Shown here piece by piece: positions 57,644-64,000 of a DNA stretch of 64,000 nucleotides. Each line of letters opens with the position of its first letter. The stretch's first letter is position 1. This stretch comes from Streptacidiphilus sp041262165 (lineage in GTDB: Bacteria; Actinomycetota; Actinomycetes; Streptomycetales; Streptomycetaceae). Made by a program: the position numbers and the translations under genes. The stretch is taken from NCBI RefSeq assembly GCF_041262165.1, contig NZ_JBGCBY010000003.1, positions 186,001 through 250,000 on the forward strand. The letters are read 5' to 3'. The notes under the pieces were generated by a model. That model ran no database searches. It was not told where the DNA came from and saw only the letters and a program-made list of their open reading frames with translations.

Positions 57644-58164
57644 ACGGGTCGACGAAGCGTGCCCTCGCCCTCACCGTCTCCAACCGTGCCTCGGCCGGCG
57701 TCTACGCCGACAAGGGCGGCCCGCTGCTGGTCGAGGGCCTGACCGCGATGGGCTTCGCCGTGGACGGACCGCAGGTGGTACCGGACGGCGAACCGGTGGT
57801 CGAGGCGCTGCGCGCCGCGGTGGCTCGCGGCTACGACGTCATCCTGACGACCGGTGGCACGGGCGTCACTCCCACGGATCTCACCCCCGAGATGACCGCG
57901 CAGGTGATCGACCGCCCGGTCCCCGGCATCGCCGAGGCGATCCGCGCCGAGGGGCGTGCCACCGGAGTCCCCACCGCCGCGCTCTCCCGCGGACTGTCCG
58001 GGCTGGCCGGCACCACCTTGATCGTCAACCTGCCCGGCTCCACCGGCGGTGTCAGGGACGGACTCGCCGTCCTCGCCCCGCTGCTCGGGCACGCCGTCGA
58101 CCAGGTACACGGAGGCGACCACCTCCGCAGACCCGACGGCGCCACGTCAGGAGGGTCGCACTGA
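57640..58164 (+). CDS. MogA/MoaB-type molybdopterin adenylyltransferase
   Basis: The 174-residue protein has the MoCF_biosynth fold: ALTVSNRASAGVYADKGGPLLVEGL (about 9-33), VILTTGGTGVTPTDLTPEMT (about 67-86), SRGLSGLAGTTLIVNLPGSTGGVRDGLAVL (about 116-145). It would adenylate molybdopterin before Mo insertion by Glp. GTG 57640 overlaps the moaC stop (GTGA). Its own stop overlaps the CTG start of the acetyltransferase. The short VHGGDHLRRPDGATSG C-terminus is typical of actinobacterial members. Confidence 0.9.
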   Translation: MNGSTKRALALTVSNRASAGVYADKGGPLLVEGLTAMGFAVDGPQVVPDGEPVVEALRAAVARGYDVILTTGGTGVTPTDLTPEMTAQVIDRPVPGIAEAIRAEGRATGVPTAALSRGLSGLAGTTLIVNLPGSTGGVRDGLAVLAPLLGHAVDQVHGGDHLRRPDGATSGGSH

Positions 58165-58781
58165 ACGCCTTCTGGCCAGTCGAACTCCACGAGGGACCGG
58201 TCGGTCTGCGCCCGATCCGGGTGCGCGACCGGCGCACCTGGCAGGAGGTCAGCGCCCGGAACCGGCACTGGCTGCGCCGCTGGGAGGCCACCGTCCCCCC
58301 GGCCCAGCCGGGCAACCCCTCGTCACCCCGCCCGACCTACCGGCAGATGGTGCGCTTCCTGCGCTCCGAGGCGCAGGCCGGGCGGATGCTCCCCTTCATC
58401 GTCACCTACCAGGGGCAACTCGTCGGACAGCTCACCGTCGGCGGCATCACCTGGGGTTCCATGTGCTCGGCGAACGTCGGCTACTGGGTGGACGAGGCGG
58501 TCGCCGGACGCGGCATCATCCCGACGGCGGTGGCACTCGCGGTCGACCACTGCTTCCGGGACATGGGCCTGCACCGGATCGAGATCTGCATCCGGCCCGA
58601 GAACGGGCCCAGCCGGCGCGTGGTGGAGAAACTCGGCTTCCGCGAGGAGGGCATCCGCCCGCGCTACCTGCACATCGACGGGGGTTGGCGGGACCATCTG
58701 GTGTACGCGCTGACGGCGGACGAGGTCCCGGAAGGCATGTTGCGCCGCTGGCGCGGCAACCGGCAGCATCTTGAGCAGTAA
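58161..58781 (+). CDS. GNAT N-acetyltransferase (RimJ/RimL-like), probable CTG start
   Basis: The 206-residue protein has FWPVELHEGPVGLRPIRVRDR at its start. Acetyl-CoA-binding blocks are SANVGYWVDEAVAGRGIIPTAVALAVDHCFRDMGLHRIEI (about 102-141), with the R-G-x-x-P variant loop, and ENGPSRRVVEKLGFREEG. It resembles ribosomal-protein or small-molecule acetyltransferases. There is no ATG, GTG or TTG between the upstream stop-free region and the conserved N-terminus. AGGAGGG at 58149-58155 lies 5 bp before CTG 58161, which overlaps the TGA of the upstream gene (CTGA). CTG is therefore the likely initiator. Confidence 0.82.
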   Translation: MNAFWPVELHEGPVGLRPIRVRDRRTWQEVSARNRHWLRRWEATVPPAQPGNPSSPRPTYRQMVRFLRSEAQAGRMLPFIVTYQGQLVGQLTVGGITWGSMCSANVGYWVDEAVAGRGIIPTAVALAVDHCFRDMGLHRIEICIRPENGPSRRVVEKLGFREEGIRPRYLHIDGGWRDHLVYALTADEVPEGMLRRWRGNRQHLEQ

Positions 58782-58933
58782 ATGTGTGTGAGCAGTAAAT
58801 TCACATACGCATTCGATTGATGTCGATAACCTGTCGTTCAAAGCGACAAAAATAGGGTGAGATGAACATGATCGTGCGACACACCGGCGGAAATTGCCGC
58901 GAGCCACTCCTTCACGCCCGTACGGTGTGATGC

Positions 58934-60040
58934 GTGAGCAGTAGCGGCCTCATCTACGCGGTCATCGTGGGGGCCTGGGCTGCCTATCTGGTGCCGATGT
59001 GGCTCCGCAGGCAGGACGAGCTCAACGAAGCGCGCCCGACGGAGCGGTTCAGCACCGCCATTCGCCTGCTGTCCGGACGCGCGGCAATGGAGCGCCGGGT
59101 CTCGCGCCACCTCGATGACGACAACAGCGCCGGCAGCAGCGCTGGCAACAGCAGCGGCGAGAGCACTGACGACAGCGGTCCGGCGGCGCCCGCCGCCGGC
59201 GCCGCCGCCGCGGACCACCGTGCGTCCTCCCCGGCTCCCGTGCAGTCGCAGCCCACGTCGCGCGAGCGGTCGTCGTCCGCCGGGGCCCCGCGCCCGGAGG
59301 TCCGGCGGACCCCGCCACCCGGCGCGCCCTCGGGCGGGGCCACCGGACGCCGCCTCGACCCGAAGCGCCGTGCTGCCCTGCTGGCACGGCGTCGGCGACT
59401 GGTCATCCTGCTCTTCGCCGTCTTCACGGCCGGTATGGTGACCGCCGCGGTCGGCGGCGTCGCCCTGCTCTGGGTCCCGGCCATTCCCGCCGTCCTGTTC
59501 TCCCTCTACATCGCCCATCTGCGCCGCCAGGAACGCCGCCGCTTCGAGGTCAAGCTCGATCGCCGCCGCGCAGCCGAGGCGGCCCAGCGGGTGCGCGAGC
59601 GGGAGCGGGAACGCCGCCGGGCCGCGGCGGCCCCGGACACCCAGGCGCTGTCCGTCCCACGGCCGCCCGACTTCGCCCACCCCGATTTCGCCCGCCCCGA
59701 CGGCCGCTCCGCCGCCGGGGCGGTTCCGCAGGTTCCGCACCGCACACGTGCCCTGGTCGAAGCCGCAGACCCCGACGAGTCGGACGACTGGGGCGACAAC
59801 CCACGCGACCGCTCCACCGACCCCGAGTCCTGGGACCCGGTACCGGTACCCCTCCCCACCTACGTCACCGCCCCGGTCGCCCCCCGCAGCACCGGCAGCC
59901 TGGACCTCAACGCCCCCGACACCTGGAGCGCGGGACGCGCAGTCGTTCCCCCGCCTCCCGCCCAGAAGCGCCCCCCGGCCACACCCCTCTTCGACCAGTA
60001 CGCCGACGACGCCCCGCACCCCCGCGCCGCCAACGAGTGA
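58934..60040 (+). CDS. glpR: Gephyrin-like molybdotransferase receptor GlpR (membrane protein)
   Basis: The 368-residue protein begins VSSSGLIYAVIVGAWAAYLVPMWLRR (helix 1). A soluble region follows, RQDELNEARPTERFSTAIRLLSGR, with Ser/Ala/Gly-rich linkers (about 58-135). Two adjacent hydrophobic helices (about 156-176 and 179-195: ILLFAVFTAGMVTAAVGGV and LLWVPAIPAVLFSLYIAHL) follow, then a coiled, Arg-rich stretch and a long Pro-rich acidic tail. This matches the actinobacterial GlpR family, which recruits the MoeA-like Glp to the septum. GTG 58934 is consistent with the family N-terminus. It is 150 bp after the acetyltransferase gene. Confidence 0.85.
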   Translation: MSSSGLIYAVIVGAWAAYLVPMWLRRQDELNEARPTERFSTAIRLLSGRAAMERRVSRHLDDDNSAGSSAGNSSGESTDDSGPAAPAAGAAAADHRASSPAPVQSQPTSRERSSSAGAPRPEVRRTPPPGAPSGGATGRRLDPKRRAALLARRRRLVILLFAVFTAGMVTAAVGGVALLWVPAIPAVLFSLYIAHLRRQERRRFEVKLDRRRAAEAAQRVRERERERRRAAAAPDTQALSVPRPPDFAHPDFARPDGRSAAGAVPQVPHRTRALVEAADPDESDDWGDNPRDRSTDPESWDPVPVPLPTYVTAPVAPRSTGSLDLNAPDTWSAGRAVVPPPPAQKRPPATPLFDQYADDAPHPRAANE

Positions 60041-60107
60041 CGCACTCCCACCAGCGCCGAAACCATGCAGGACCACCCCCGCGGACCTGATAGAGTTTCT
60101 TCTCGTT

Positions 60108-60181
60108 GGGGCTGTGGCGCAGTCCGGTAGCGCACCTCGTTCGCATCGAGGGGGCCAGGGGTTCGAATCCCCTCAGCTCCA
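60108..60181 (+). tRNA. tRNA-Ala (anticodon CGC)
   Basis: The sequence folds as a 74-nt cloverleaf. The acceptor GGGGCTG/CAGCTCC has G3-U70, the tRNA-Ala identity pair. The D-stem is GCGC/GCGC. The anticodon stem CCTCG/CGAGG encloses loop TTCGCAT with CGC, reading GCG codons. The T-arm is AGGGG/CCCCT with TTCGAAT. The discriminator is A and CC follows, but the full 3-prime CCA is not encoded. It follows glpR by 67 bp and is ended by a strong hairpin. Confidence 0.96.
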
Positions 60182-60186
60182 CCCAA

Positions 60187-60222
60187 CAGAGGCCCTCCCG
60201 GCTTGATCCGGGAGGGCCTCTG
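60187..60222. terminator. Hairpin terminator after tRNA-Ala
   Basis: CAGAGGCCCTCCCGG and its complement form a 15-bp stem around loop CTTGAT, 5 bp after the tRNA. Confidence 0.92.
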
Positions 60223-60288
60223 ACGTTCCCGTTGTTCCCGCCGACACCGCTCCGGATTGCTCCGGGTTGCTCCGGCGCACGCACTGCG

Positions 60289-60327
60289 GCGGCCTTCCCG
60301 CCCCGGTGGTCGGGGTGGGAAGGCCGC
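60289..60327. terminator. Hairpin terminator for the minus-strand peptide cassette
   Basis: A 17-bp stem (one G-U pair) around loop GTGGT lies 32 bp beyond the stop of the secreted-protein gene, at the end of the four-gene minus-strand cassette. Confidence 0.88.
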
Positions 60328-60359
60328 GGGTCGGTCGCTGGTCGGCTCGGGGCAGCTGC

Positions 60360-61076
60360 TCAGCTGCTCATCATGCGGTGCACGGTCACGGTCGGGGCCA
60401 TGGCGGCCAGGGCGTCCACGCCGGGGCCCTTCGGCGCGGTCGCGGCGGCGGACTTGAGGATGGTGACCACCTGCGCGGCCAGGGCGTCGGCCTGCTGCTT
60501 GACGACGGCGACCGGGGCCGTGGACTTCCCCAGCGCGTCCAGCTTGCGGTGGATGTCGGCGAGCTGGCGCTGCGCCGTCGCGCTCAGGGTGAACGGGTTG
60601 GGCGTGGAGACGACGAACTGGTAGGCCCCGGCCAGCGTCTCGCAGCCCGCGCAGTGGTAGTTGGACGCGTTGCTCAGGTTCACCGCGTTGAGGTGGATGT
60701 TCTCCCCGGCCATGGTCACGATCTGGAAGGAGAGTGCCACCGAGCGGCAGGGGTCGGCCGCGGTGCAGCCCGCCGAGACCGCGTCGGCCTGGTTGCGGGC
60801 GCTGGCCGCGAACACCGGCCCGTACTGGTGCACGGTGAAGGAGTCCGCGAAGCGGGACTCGTGCGCCCGGTTGGCGAGCGTGTGCACGTTGTCGTCGGCG
60901 ATGGCGATGCCGTGCGAGTTGGTGGAGTGGTTGGTGGGCCCCACGCCCTGCGCGGTCGCGGCGGTGGCGGCGGCGGACAGGGCGGTGAGGCTCGCGGTGG
61001 CGAGCAGTCCGAGGCGGACCGCCTTGCGGCCCGCGCCGACGCGCGGGATCGCTCTGCGGTGCTGGTTGAGGTTCAT
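60360..61076 (-). CDS. Secreted protein of the peptide/M50 cassette
   Basis: The 238-residue protein has a Sec-type signal peptide (about 1-42: basic NQHRRAIPRVGAGRKAVRLG, then LLATASLTALSAAATAATA). It is unrecognised otherwise. Residues 63-80 (NVHTLANRAHESRFADSF) resemble the HVANVHAHNESFAANF segment of the two small peptides in the same cassette. Four Cys (SAGCTAADPC near 104-110 and YHCAGC near 150-153) suggest two disulphides. The rest is Ala-rich and helical. GGAGA precedes ATG 61076, 49 bp after the M50 stop. It may be a partner, carrier or immunity-type protein; function unknown. Confidence 0.7.
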   Translation of the reverse strand: MNLNQHRRAIPRVGAGRKAVRLGLLATASLTALSAAATAATAQGVGPTNHSTNSHGIAIADDNVHTLANRAHESRFADSFTVHQYGPVFAASARNQADAVSAGCTAADPCRSVALSFQIVTMAGENIHLNAVNLSNASNYHCAGCETLAGAYQFVVSTPNPFTLSATAQRQLADIHRKLDALGKSTAPVAVVKQQADALAAQVVTILKSAAATAPKGPGVDALAAMAPTVTVHRMMSS

Positions 61077-61125
61077 GGATTCTCCTGTGGATGGTCCGAC
61101 GGTCCTGGCGGTGGCCCGCAGCGCG

Positions 61126-63003
61126 TCACGGCGTCGCTTTCGCCGGGGGAGGGGCGGAGCTCGCGGGCGGGGTGGGAGTGGCCGTCGGCGTCGTGCTCGC
61201 CGCGGCACTTGGGGGGGCCGAGGGGGTGGTGGTGGCCGACGGCGGGCTCGCGGAGTGCGTCGCCTTCGCCACGCTCGGCGCCGGTGCTCCGCCCGCGGCC
61301 GGGGCAGTGGTGGCGGAGGCCGACGCCTTGGCGGACGGGGGCGCGACCGCTGTTCCGGCGCTGGGCGAGGGGGTGAGACCCGGCGGGGTGGAGGGGCCAC
61401 CGCTCCGGCTGCTCCGGGTCGGGCTGGGCTGCGCGGACCGACTCGCCGTCGGTTGCGGTGCGGCCGGCTGGGTCGCGGTGGGCTCGGTCGTCGGCACTCC
61501 CGGTTGCAGCACCGGAACGATCGGCGGCTGCGGCGGCAGCGGCTTGGGGGTGATACCCCCGGCCCAGGCGCAGGCCAGGGCGGTCACTCCGGCGAGGCCG
61601 AGCGCGCAGAAGCCGAGCCGCAGCCGCGGGCTCCCGTTGGTCGCGCGCAGGGCGGTCCGCACCAGCCGGCCGCCGAGCCGGATGGAGAGGTAGGCCATCC
61701 CGGCGAGTGGGCAGACCAGCATGAAGCTGCCGAGCACGCCGACCAGGCCGGTGGCGAGGTGTCCGTCCGCGAACGCCGAGGCGGTGCCGGTGAGTTGGGC
61801 GGTCAGCGAGCGGATGCCGGTGCTGACGATGCGCGGCAGGTTCCACAGCGCGTAGCCGAGGTCGCCGAGCAGCAACGGCACCATGGTGAGCACCCAGGTG
61901 GTGACGATGACCCGGGCGGAGCGTTTGAGGTCGACCACCTCGGGGCGTACCGGCTTGCCGGGCACCATGCTCAGCAGGATCGGTCTGATCTTGCCGAAGA
62001 GGTCGGGCACCCCGGCCAGGTCGCCCAGGATGTAGTAGCCGTCCAGGCGGACGGCCGGCATCAGCTGTTCCAGCACCTCGAAGTGTCCGAGGTACACGGC
62101 GCTGAGGAAGAACTGCTGGCCGGTCAGGAAGTAGCAGCCGCCCATGCCGAGCATGAAGACGACGTTGAAGTACACGCCCCCCAGGTCGGTCCTGATCCGT
62201 CCGGCGCGGCCGATCCGGTAGACGTCGGTGACGTCCGTGTACATGGACGGCCAGATCAGGAACAGCCCGCACCCGATGCAACCCGGGCGGGCGCCGCCGT
62301 AGCGGCAGGCGGAGGCGTGTCCGAACTCGTGGAACACCAGCGAGGCCACGGTCAGCGCGAACACCGCCAGCAGCAGCACCGGCTGGTTCAGCACCTCCAG
62401 CACCGGGGTCATCGCGCCGTAGAAGCCGAACAGCCAGACGTCCATGGCGACCATCGAGCCCAGCACCAGGACCACCATCAGCGGCCGGTGCAGCCAGGCC
62501 AGGGCGCGTCCGATGCGGTTCACCCGCTGCTGACTGAACATCACCCGATGGCCCTTGAGGGCCAGCAGCAGGTCGGAGCGCGGGGCCTGGGCGACCTCGT
62601 CGTCCTCCTGCCCGAACGGGACGGTGACGCCGAGCGGCTGGAGCTTGTGCTCGACCAGGTAGGCGATGTTCTCCTCGCTGACCTCACGCCCGTACAGCCC
62701 GCTGACCCGGTGCGAGATCCGCTCGGTGTCGCGGACGCCGTCGACGCAGCCGGCGACGAGGTGGAGCAGCCGGGAGAGCTGCACCACCTGCCCGTCCCCC
62801 CGACGGGCGATGTACTTGGGCTCGTTGAATCCCGAGCCCTGGTACTCGCCGTGCAGGCGCAGGCCCGCACTCAGCCTGGGCACGGGGAACAAGGGTTCCG
62901 GTGCCAACGGCTGTTCCGAGTACGGGCCCACGTACTGCTCGTAGGTGGTGGCGAAGCCCCCCGGACCGGGGACGAGCGCCCCCGGTTCCACGCTCACGGT
63001 CAT
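61126..63003 (-). CDS. PqqD-like/M50-type membrane metalloprotease
   Basis: The protein has 625 residues. An N-terminal PqqD/RRE-like module (YIARRGDGQVVQLSRLLHLV through REVSEENIAYLVEHKLQPLG, about 51-115) is the kind that binds leader peptides of ribosomal peptides. It is followed by about 10 membrane helices with the zinc motif HEFGHASACRYGG (HExxH near 225-229) and the third-ligand motif RLDGYYILGDL (Asp near 320). The C-terminal ~120 residues (from about 505) are Pro/Thr/Ser/Ala-rich and extracytoplasmic-looking. It resembles YydH-type putative peptide zinc metalloproteases. It probably binds and cleaves the small peptides. ATG 63003 follows GGGGAGG. Confidence 0.82.
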   Translation of the reverse strand: MTVSVEPGALVPGPGGFATTYEQYVGPYSEQPLAPEPLFPVPRLSAGLRLHGEYQGSGFNEPKYIARRGDGQVVQLSRLLHLVAGCVDGVRDTERISHRVSGLYGREVSEENIAYLVEHKLQPLGVTVPFGQEDDEVAQAPRSDLLLALKGHRVMFSQQRVNRIGRALAWLHRPLMVVLVLGSMVAMDVWLFGFYGAMTPVLEVLNQPVLLLAVFALTVASLVFHEFGHASACRYGGARPGCIGCGLFLIWPSMYTDVTDVYRIGRAGRIRTDLGGVYFNVVFMLGMGGCYFLTGQQFFLSAVYLGHFEVLEQLMPAVRLDGYYILGDLAGVPDLFGKIRPILLSMVPGKPVRPEVVDLKRSARVIVTTWVLTMVPLLLGDLGYALWNLPRIVSTGIRSLTAQLTGTASAFADGHLATGLVGVLGSFMLVCPLAGMAYLSIRLGGRLVRTALRATNGSPRLRLGFCALGLAGVTALACAWAGGITPKPLPPQPPIVPVLQPGVPTTEPTATQPAAPQPTASRSAQPSPTRSSRSGGPSTPPGLTPSPSAGTAVAPPSAKASASATTAPAAGGAPAPSVAKATHSASPPSATTTPSAPPSAAASTTPTATPTPPASSAPPPAKATP

Positions 63004-63089
63004 CTGGTGTGTCCTCCCCCGGCGCGGGCCGCGCCCTCCCCTGACGCGGCCCGCGCCCATGGTGCTAGGTGCTGCGCAGTGCTGCTGGA

Positions 63090-63308
63090 CTACTGGCTGA
63101 TGCTGATCGACTGGGCGGCCTCGGACTGAGCGGTCGCGCCGTCGGAGCCGAAGTTGGCCGCGAACGACTCGTTGTGGGCGTGCACGTTGGCGACGTGCTT
63201 CGTCACGTTGACGGTCTTGGTGAAGCTGAACTTCAGCTTGCCCAGGGCCTCGCGGCCGGGGAGCAGCTCGGCGGACTCGGCGTCGAGCTCGTTCATGTCC
63301 ATGCTCAT
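63090..63308 (-). CDS. Small peptide B (putative precursor peptide)
   Basis: The 72-residue protein is not recognised. It has an N-terminal MNELDAESAELLPGREALGK segment resembling a RiPP leader, a basic middle KLKFSFTKTVNVTKHVANV, and a C-terminal HAHNESFAANFGSDGATAQS segment ending in SISISQ. It contains no Cys, so classic lanthionine chemistry is excluded. It shares about 45 near-identical residues with peptide A upstream, while the last ~17 differ most. AAGG lies upstream of ATG 63308; ATG 63302 and 63296 are alternatives. It is followed 86 bp later by the M50 gene on the same strand. Confidence 0.72.
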   Translation of the reverse strand: MSMDMNELDAESAELLPGREALGKLKFSFTKTVNVTKHVANVHAHNESFAANFGSDGATAQSEAAQSISISQ

Positions 63309-63385
63309 GGTGGTGCCTTTCGTGAGGTGTCTGACGTGGTGTGTGAAGCTGGGGCCGGCGAGGAGCCGGAGGGTGGGGCGCGCTG

Positions 63386-63601
63386 CTACTGGTGGATGCT
63401 GATCGCCTGGTCGGCGCCCGACTGGGCCAGCGCGAGGTCGGAGCCCCAGTTGGCCGCGGACGACTCGTTGTGGGCGCTGACGTTGGCGACGTGCTTGGTG
63501 ACGTTGACGGTCTTGGTGAAGCTGAACTTCAGCTTGCCCAGGGCCTCGCGGCCGGGGAGCAGCTCGGCCGACTCGGCGTCCAGCTCGTGCATCTCAAGCA
63601 T
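63386..63601 (-). CDS. Small peptide A (putative precursor peptide)
   Basis: The 71-residue protein begins MLEMHELDAESAELLPGREA and shares KLKFSFTKTVNVTKHVANV with peptide B. Its C-terminus is SAHNESSAANWGSDLALAQS then ending AISIHQ. ATG 63601 is preferred over TTG 63607, with AGGGGG upstream. The gene is first in the minus-strand cassette and divergent from an HTH gene. The coding DNA of A and B is very similar, and both genes end about 77-86 bp before the next, so B and A appear to be a recent tandem duplication. A bound-leader/variable-core layout is the simplest reading. Confidence 0.72.
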   Translation of the reverse strand: MLEMHELDAESAELLPGREALGKLKFSFTKTVNVTKHVANVSAHNESSAANWGSDLALAQSGADQAISIHQ

Positions 63602-63665
63602 GGTCAATTCCCCCTAAGGAATGGACAGTTACGGTCGGACGGCGAAGGGATCCCCCCCAACTCCC

Positions 63666-63705
63666 GTCCAACTCGGTCGGACATGTTGTCCAACGAGATT
63701 GGACA
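63666..63705. promoter_or_regulatory. Two inverted repeats between the peptide cassette and the HTH gene
   Basis: TGTCCAA-CGAGA-TTGGACA (63687-63705) is a perfect 7-bp inverted repeat, and GTCCAAC-TCG-GTCGGAC (63666-63682) is a related one with one mismatch. Both contain a GTCCAA-type half-site, and a further TGGACAG copy is at about 63622. Their place in the divergent region suggests operators for the HTH regulator or for the cassette promoter. Confidence 0.55.
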
Positions 63706-63881
63706 GTAGTAGGCCTGGAGGGAGTCCCGCAAGCGATTCGGGTGCCACGTTCTGCAACAGACCGGTAACAGAGAGAAATTGCCAGGTGAGAGCCCCTGGC
63801 TCGGTGCCGGAACAGGTGATCGCCGTAGAATCGGTCCGTCGCAGGCCGCCGAAGGGGCGGCCGACAGGAGGCGTCAGCCAG

Positions 63882-64000
63882 GTGTCCAACGCCCTGCAGC
63901 AGTTGATGAGAGAGCGCTTGGACCGGCAGGGCTGGTCCTATGGCGAGGCCGCGCGGCGTGGCGGCATCCCCCGCTCCACCGTGCACCACCTCGCCACCAC
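63882..64000 (+). CDS. Helix-turn-helix protein, N-terminal part only
   Basis: From GTG 63882 the visible 39 residues read LQQLMRERLDRQGWSYGEAA then RRGGIPRSTVHHLATT, the start of a Cro/XRE-type helix-turn-helix domain. GACAGGAGG lies 10 bp upstream as ribosome site. The remainder is outside the window. It is divergent from the peptide cassette and may be its regulator, since regulators of this type commonly flank peptide clusters. Confidence 0.65.
   Translation, partial: MSNALQQLMRERLDRQGWSYGEAARRGGIPRSTVHHLAT

Noticed and set aside
60360..63607. Classification of the peptide cassette as daptide, lanthipeptide or linaridin cluster
   Set aside because: The peptides lack Cys, and no dehydratase, cyclase, decarboxylase, aminotransferase or methyltransferase is seen nearby.

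Overview
The window is very GC-rich DNA with GTG, TTG and overlapping ATGA/GTGA starts. It carries hallmark Streptomyces-type genes (an AfsK kinase with a PQQ propeller, an HrdD-like sigma factor, the galU/glp/moaC/glpR neighbourhood, an RsbW-like ATPase). It is therefore a streptomycete or close relative (Streptomyces, Kitasatospora or Streptacidiphilus), and it reads as chromosome. No transposase, phage, plasmid or CRISPR functions were seen.

Layout. 1-2.5 kb: end of a probable STAS protein, a family 2 glycosyltransferase and a membrane-anchored esterase. 2.7-40.2 kb: a large CoA-thioester catabolic island with acyl-CoA ligases, four acyl-CoA dehydrogenase genes, an Hsd4A-like SDR, aldehyde and alcohol dehydrogenases, an enoyl-CoA hydratase, an ADP-forming CoA ligase, two thiolase-like proteins with two Zn-ribbon/OB-fold (DUF35) partners, an HsaB-like flavin reductase, an amidohydrolase, a cyclase-family hydrolase, DoxX, a Ddn-like F420 enzyme and a TetR regulator. 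General genes are interspersed: an RsbW-like ATPase, L,D-transpeptidase, FabH, GlxA-type regulator, CFA synthase, afsK and galE. 40.2-54.5 kb: two glycosyltransferases, PAP2 phosphatase, hrdD-like sigma factor, MTA phosphorylase, an FmdB/Ruc zinc-ribbon protein, an antiporter, a penicillin-acylase homologue, 5-formyl-THF cyclo-ligase and a GGDEF protein. 54.5-60.2 kb: galU, glp (moeA), moaC, mogA-like, rimJ-like and glpR, then tRNA-Ala(CGC). 60.3-63.6 kb: a minus-strand cassette of two nearly duplicate ~71-aa peptides, a PqqD-like/M50 membrane metalloprotease and a secreted protein. A divergent HTH gene begins at the right edge.

Two systems stand out. (1) Nearly every promoter of the catabolic island carries a 19-bp inverted repeat, ATCTGAC-N5-GTCAGAT. 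About ten copies are near-perfect, mostly in divergent intergenic regions. This defines a regulon whose operator matches neither the KstR nor the KstR2 consensus as I know them. The TetR gene at 30762-31409 is the obvious candidate regulator. The enzyme set (ligation, dehydrogenation, hydration, 3-hydroxyacyl oxidation, retro-aldol by thiolase-like/DUF35 pairs, HsaB-like reductase) resembles actinobacterial steroid or isoprenoid side-chain breakdown, but the ring-degrading genes (kstD, kshA, hsaACD) are absent here, so the substrate is unknown. (2) The cassette at 60360-63601 looks like an uncharacterised peptide maturation and export system. The secreted protein contains a stretch resembling the C-terminal half of the peptides, so substrate and secreted partner may share ancestry.

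Other noteworthy features are a CIRCE-like element before the FmdB/Ruc gene, a 211-bp element bounded by 27-bp inverted repeats with a third solitary copy 30 kb away, 13-18 bp tandem duplications clustered at gene edges, and a probable CTG start codon in the rimJ-like gene. All calls come from reading sequence and translations. No database search was run.
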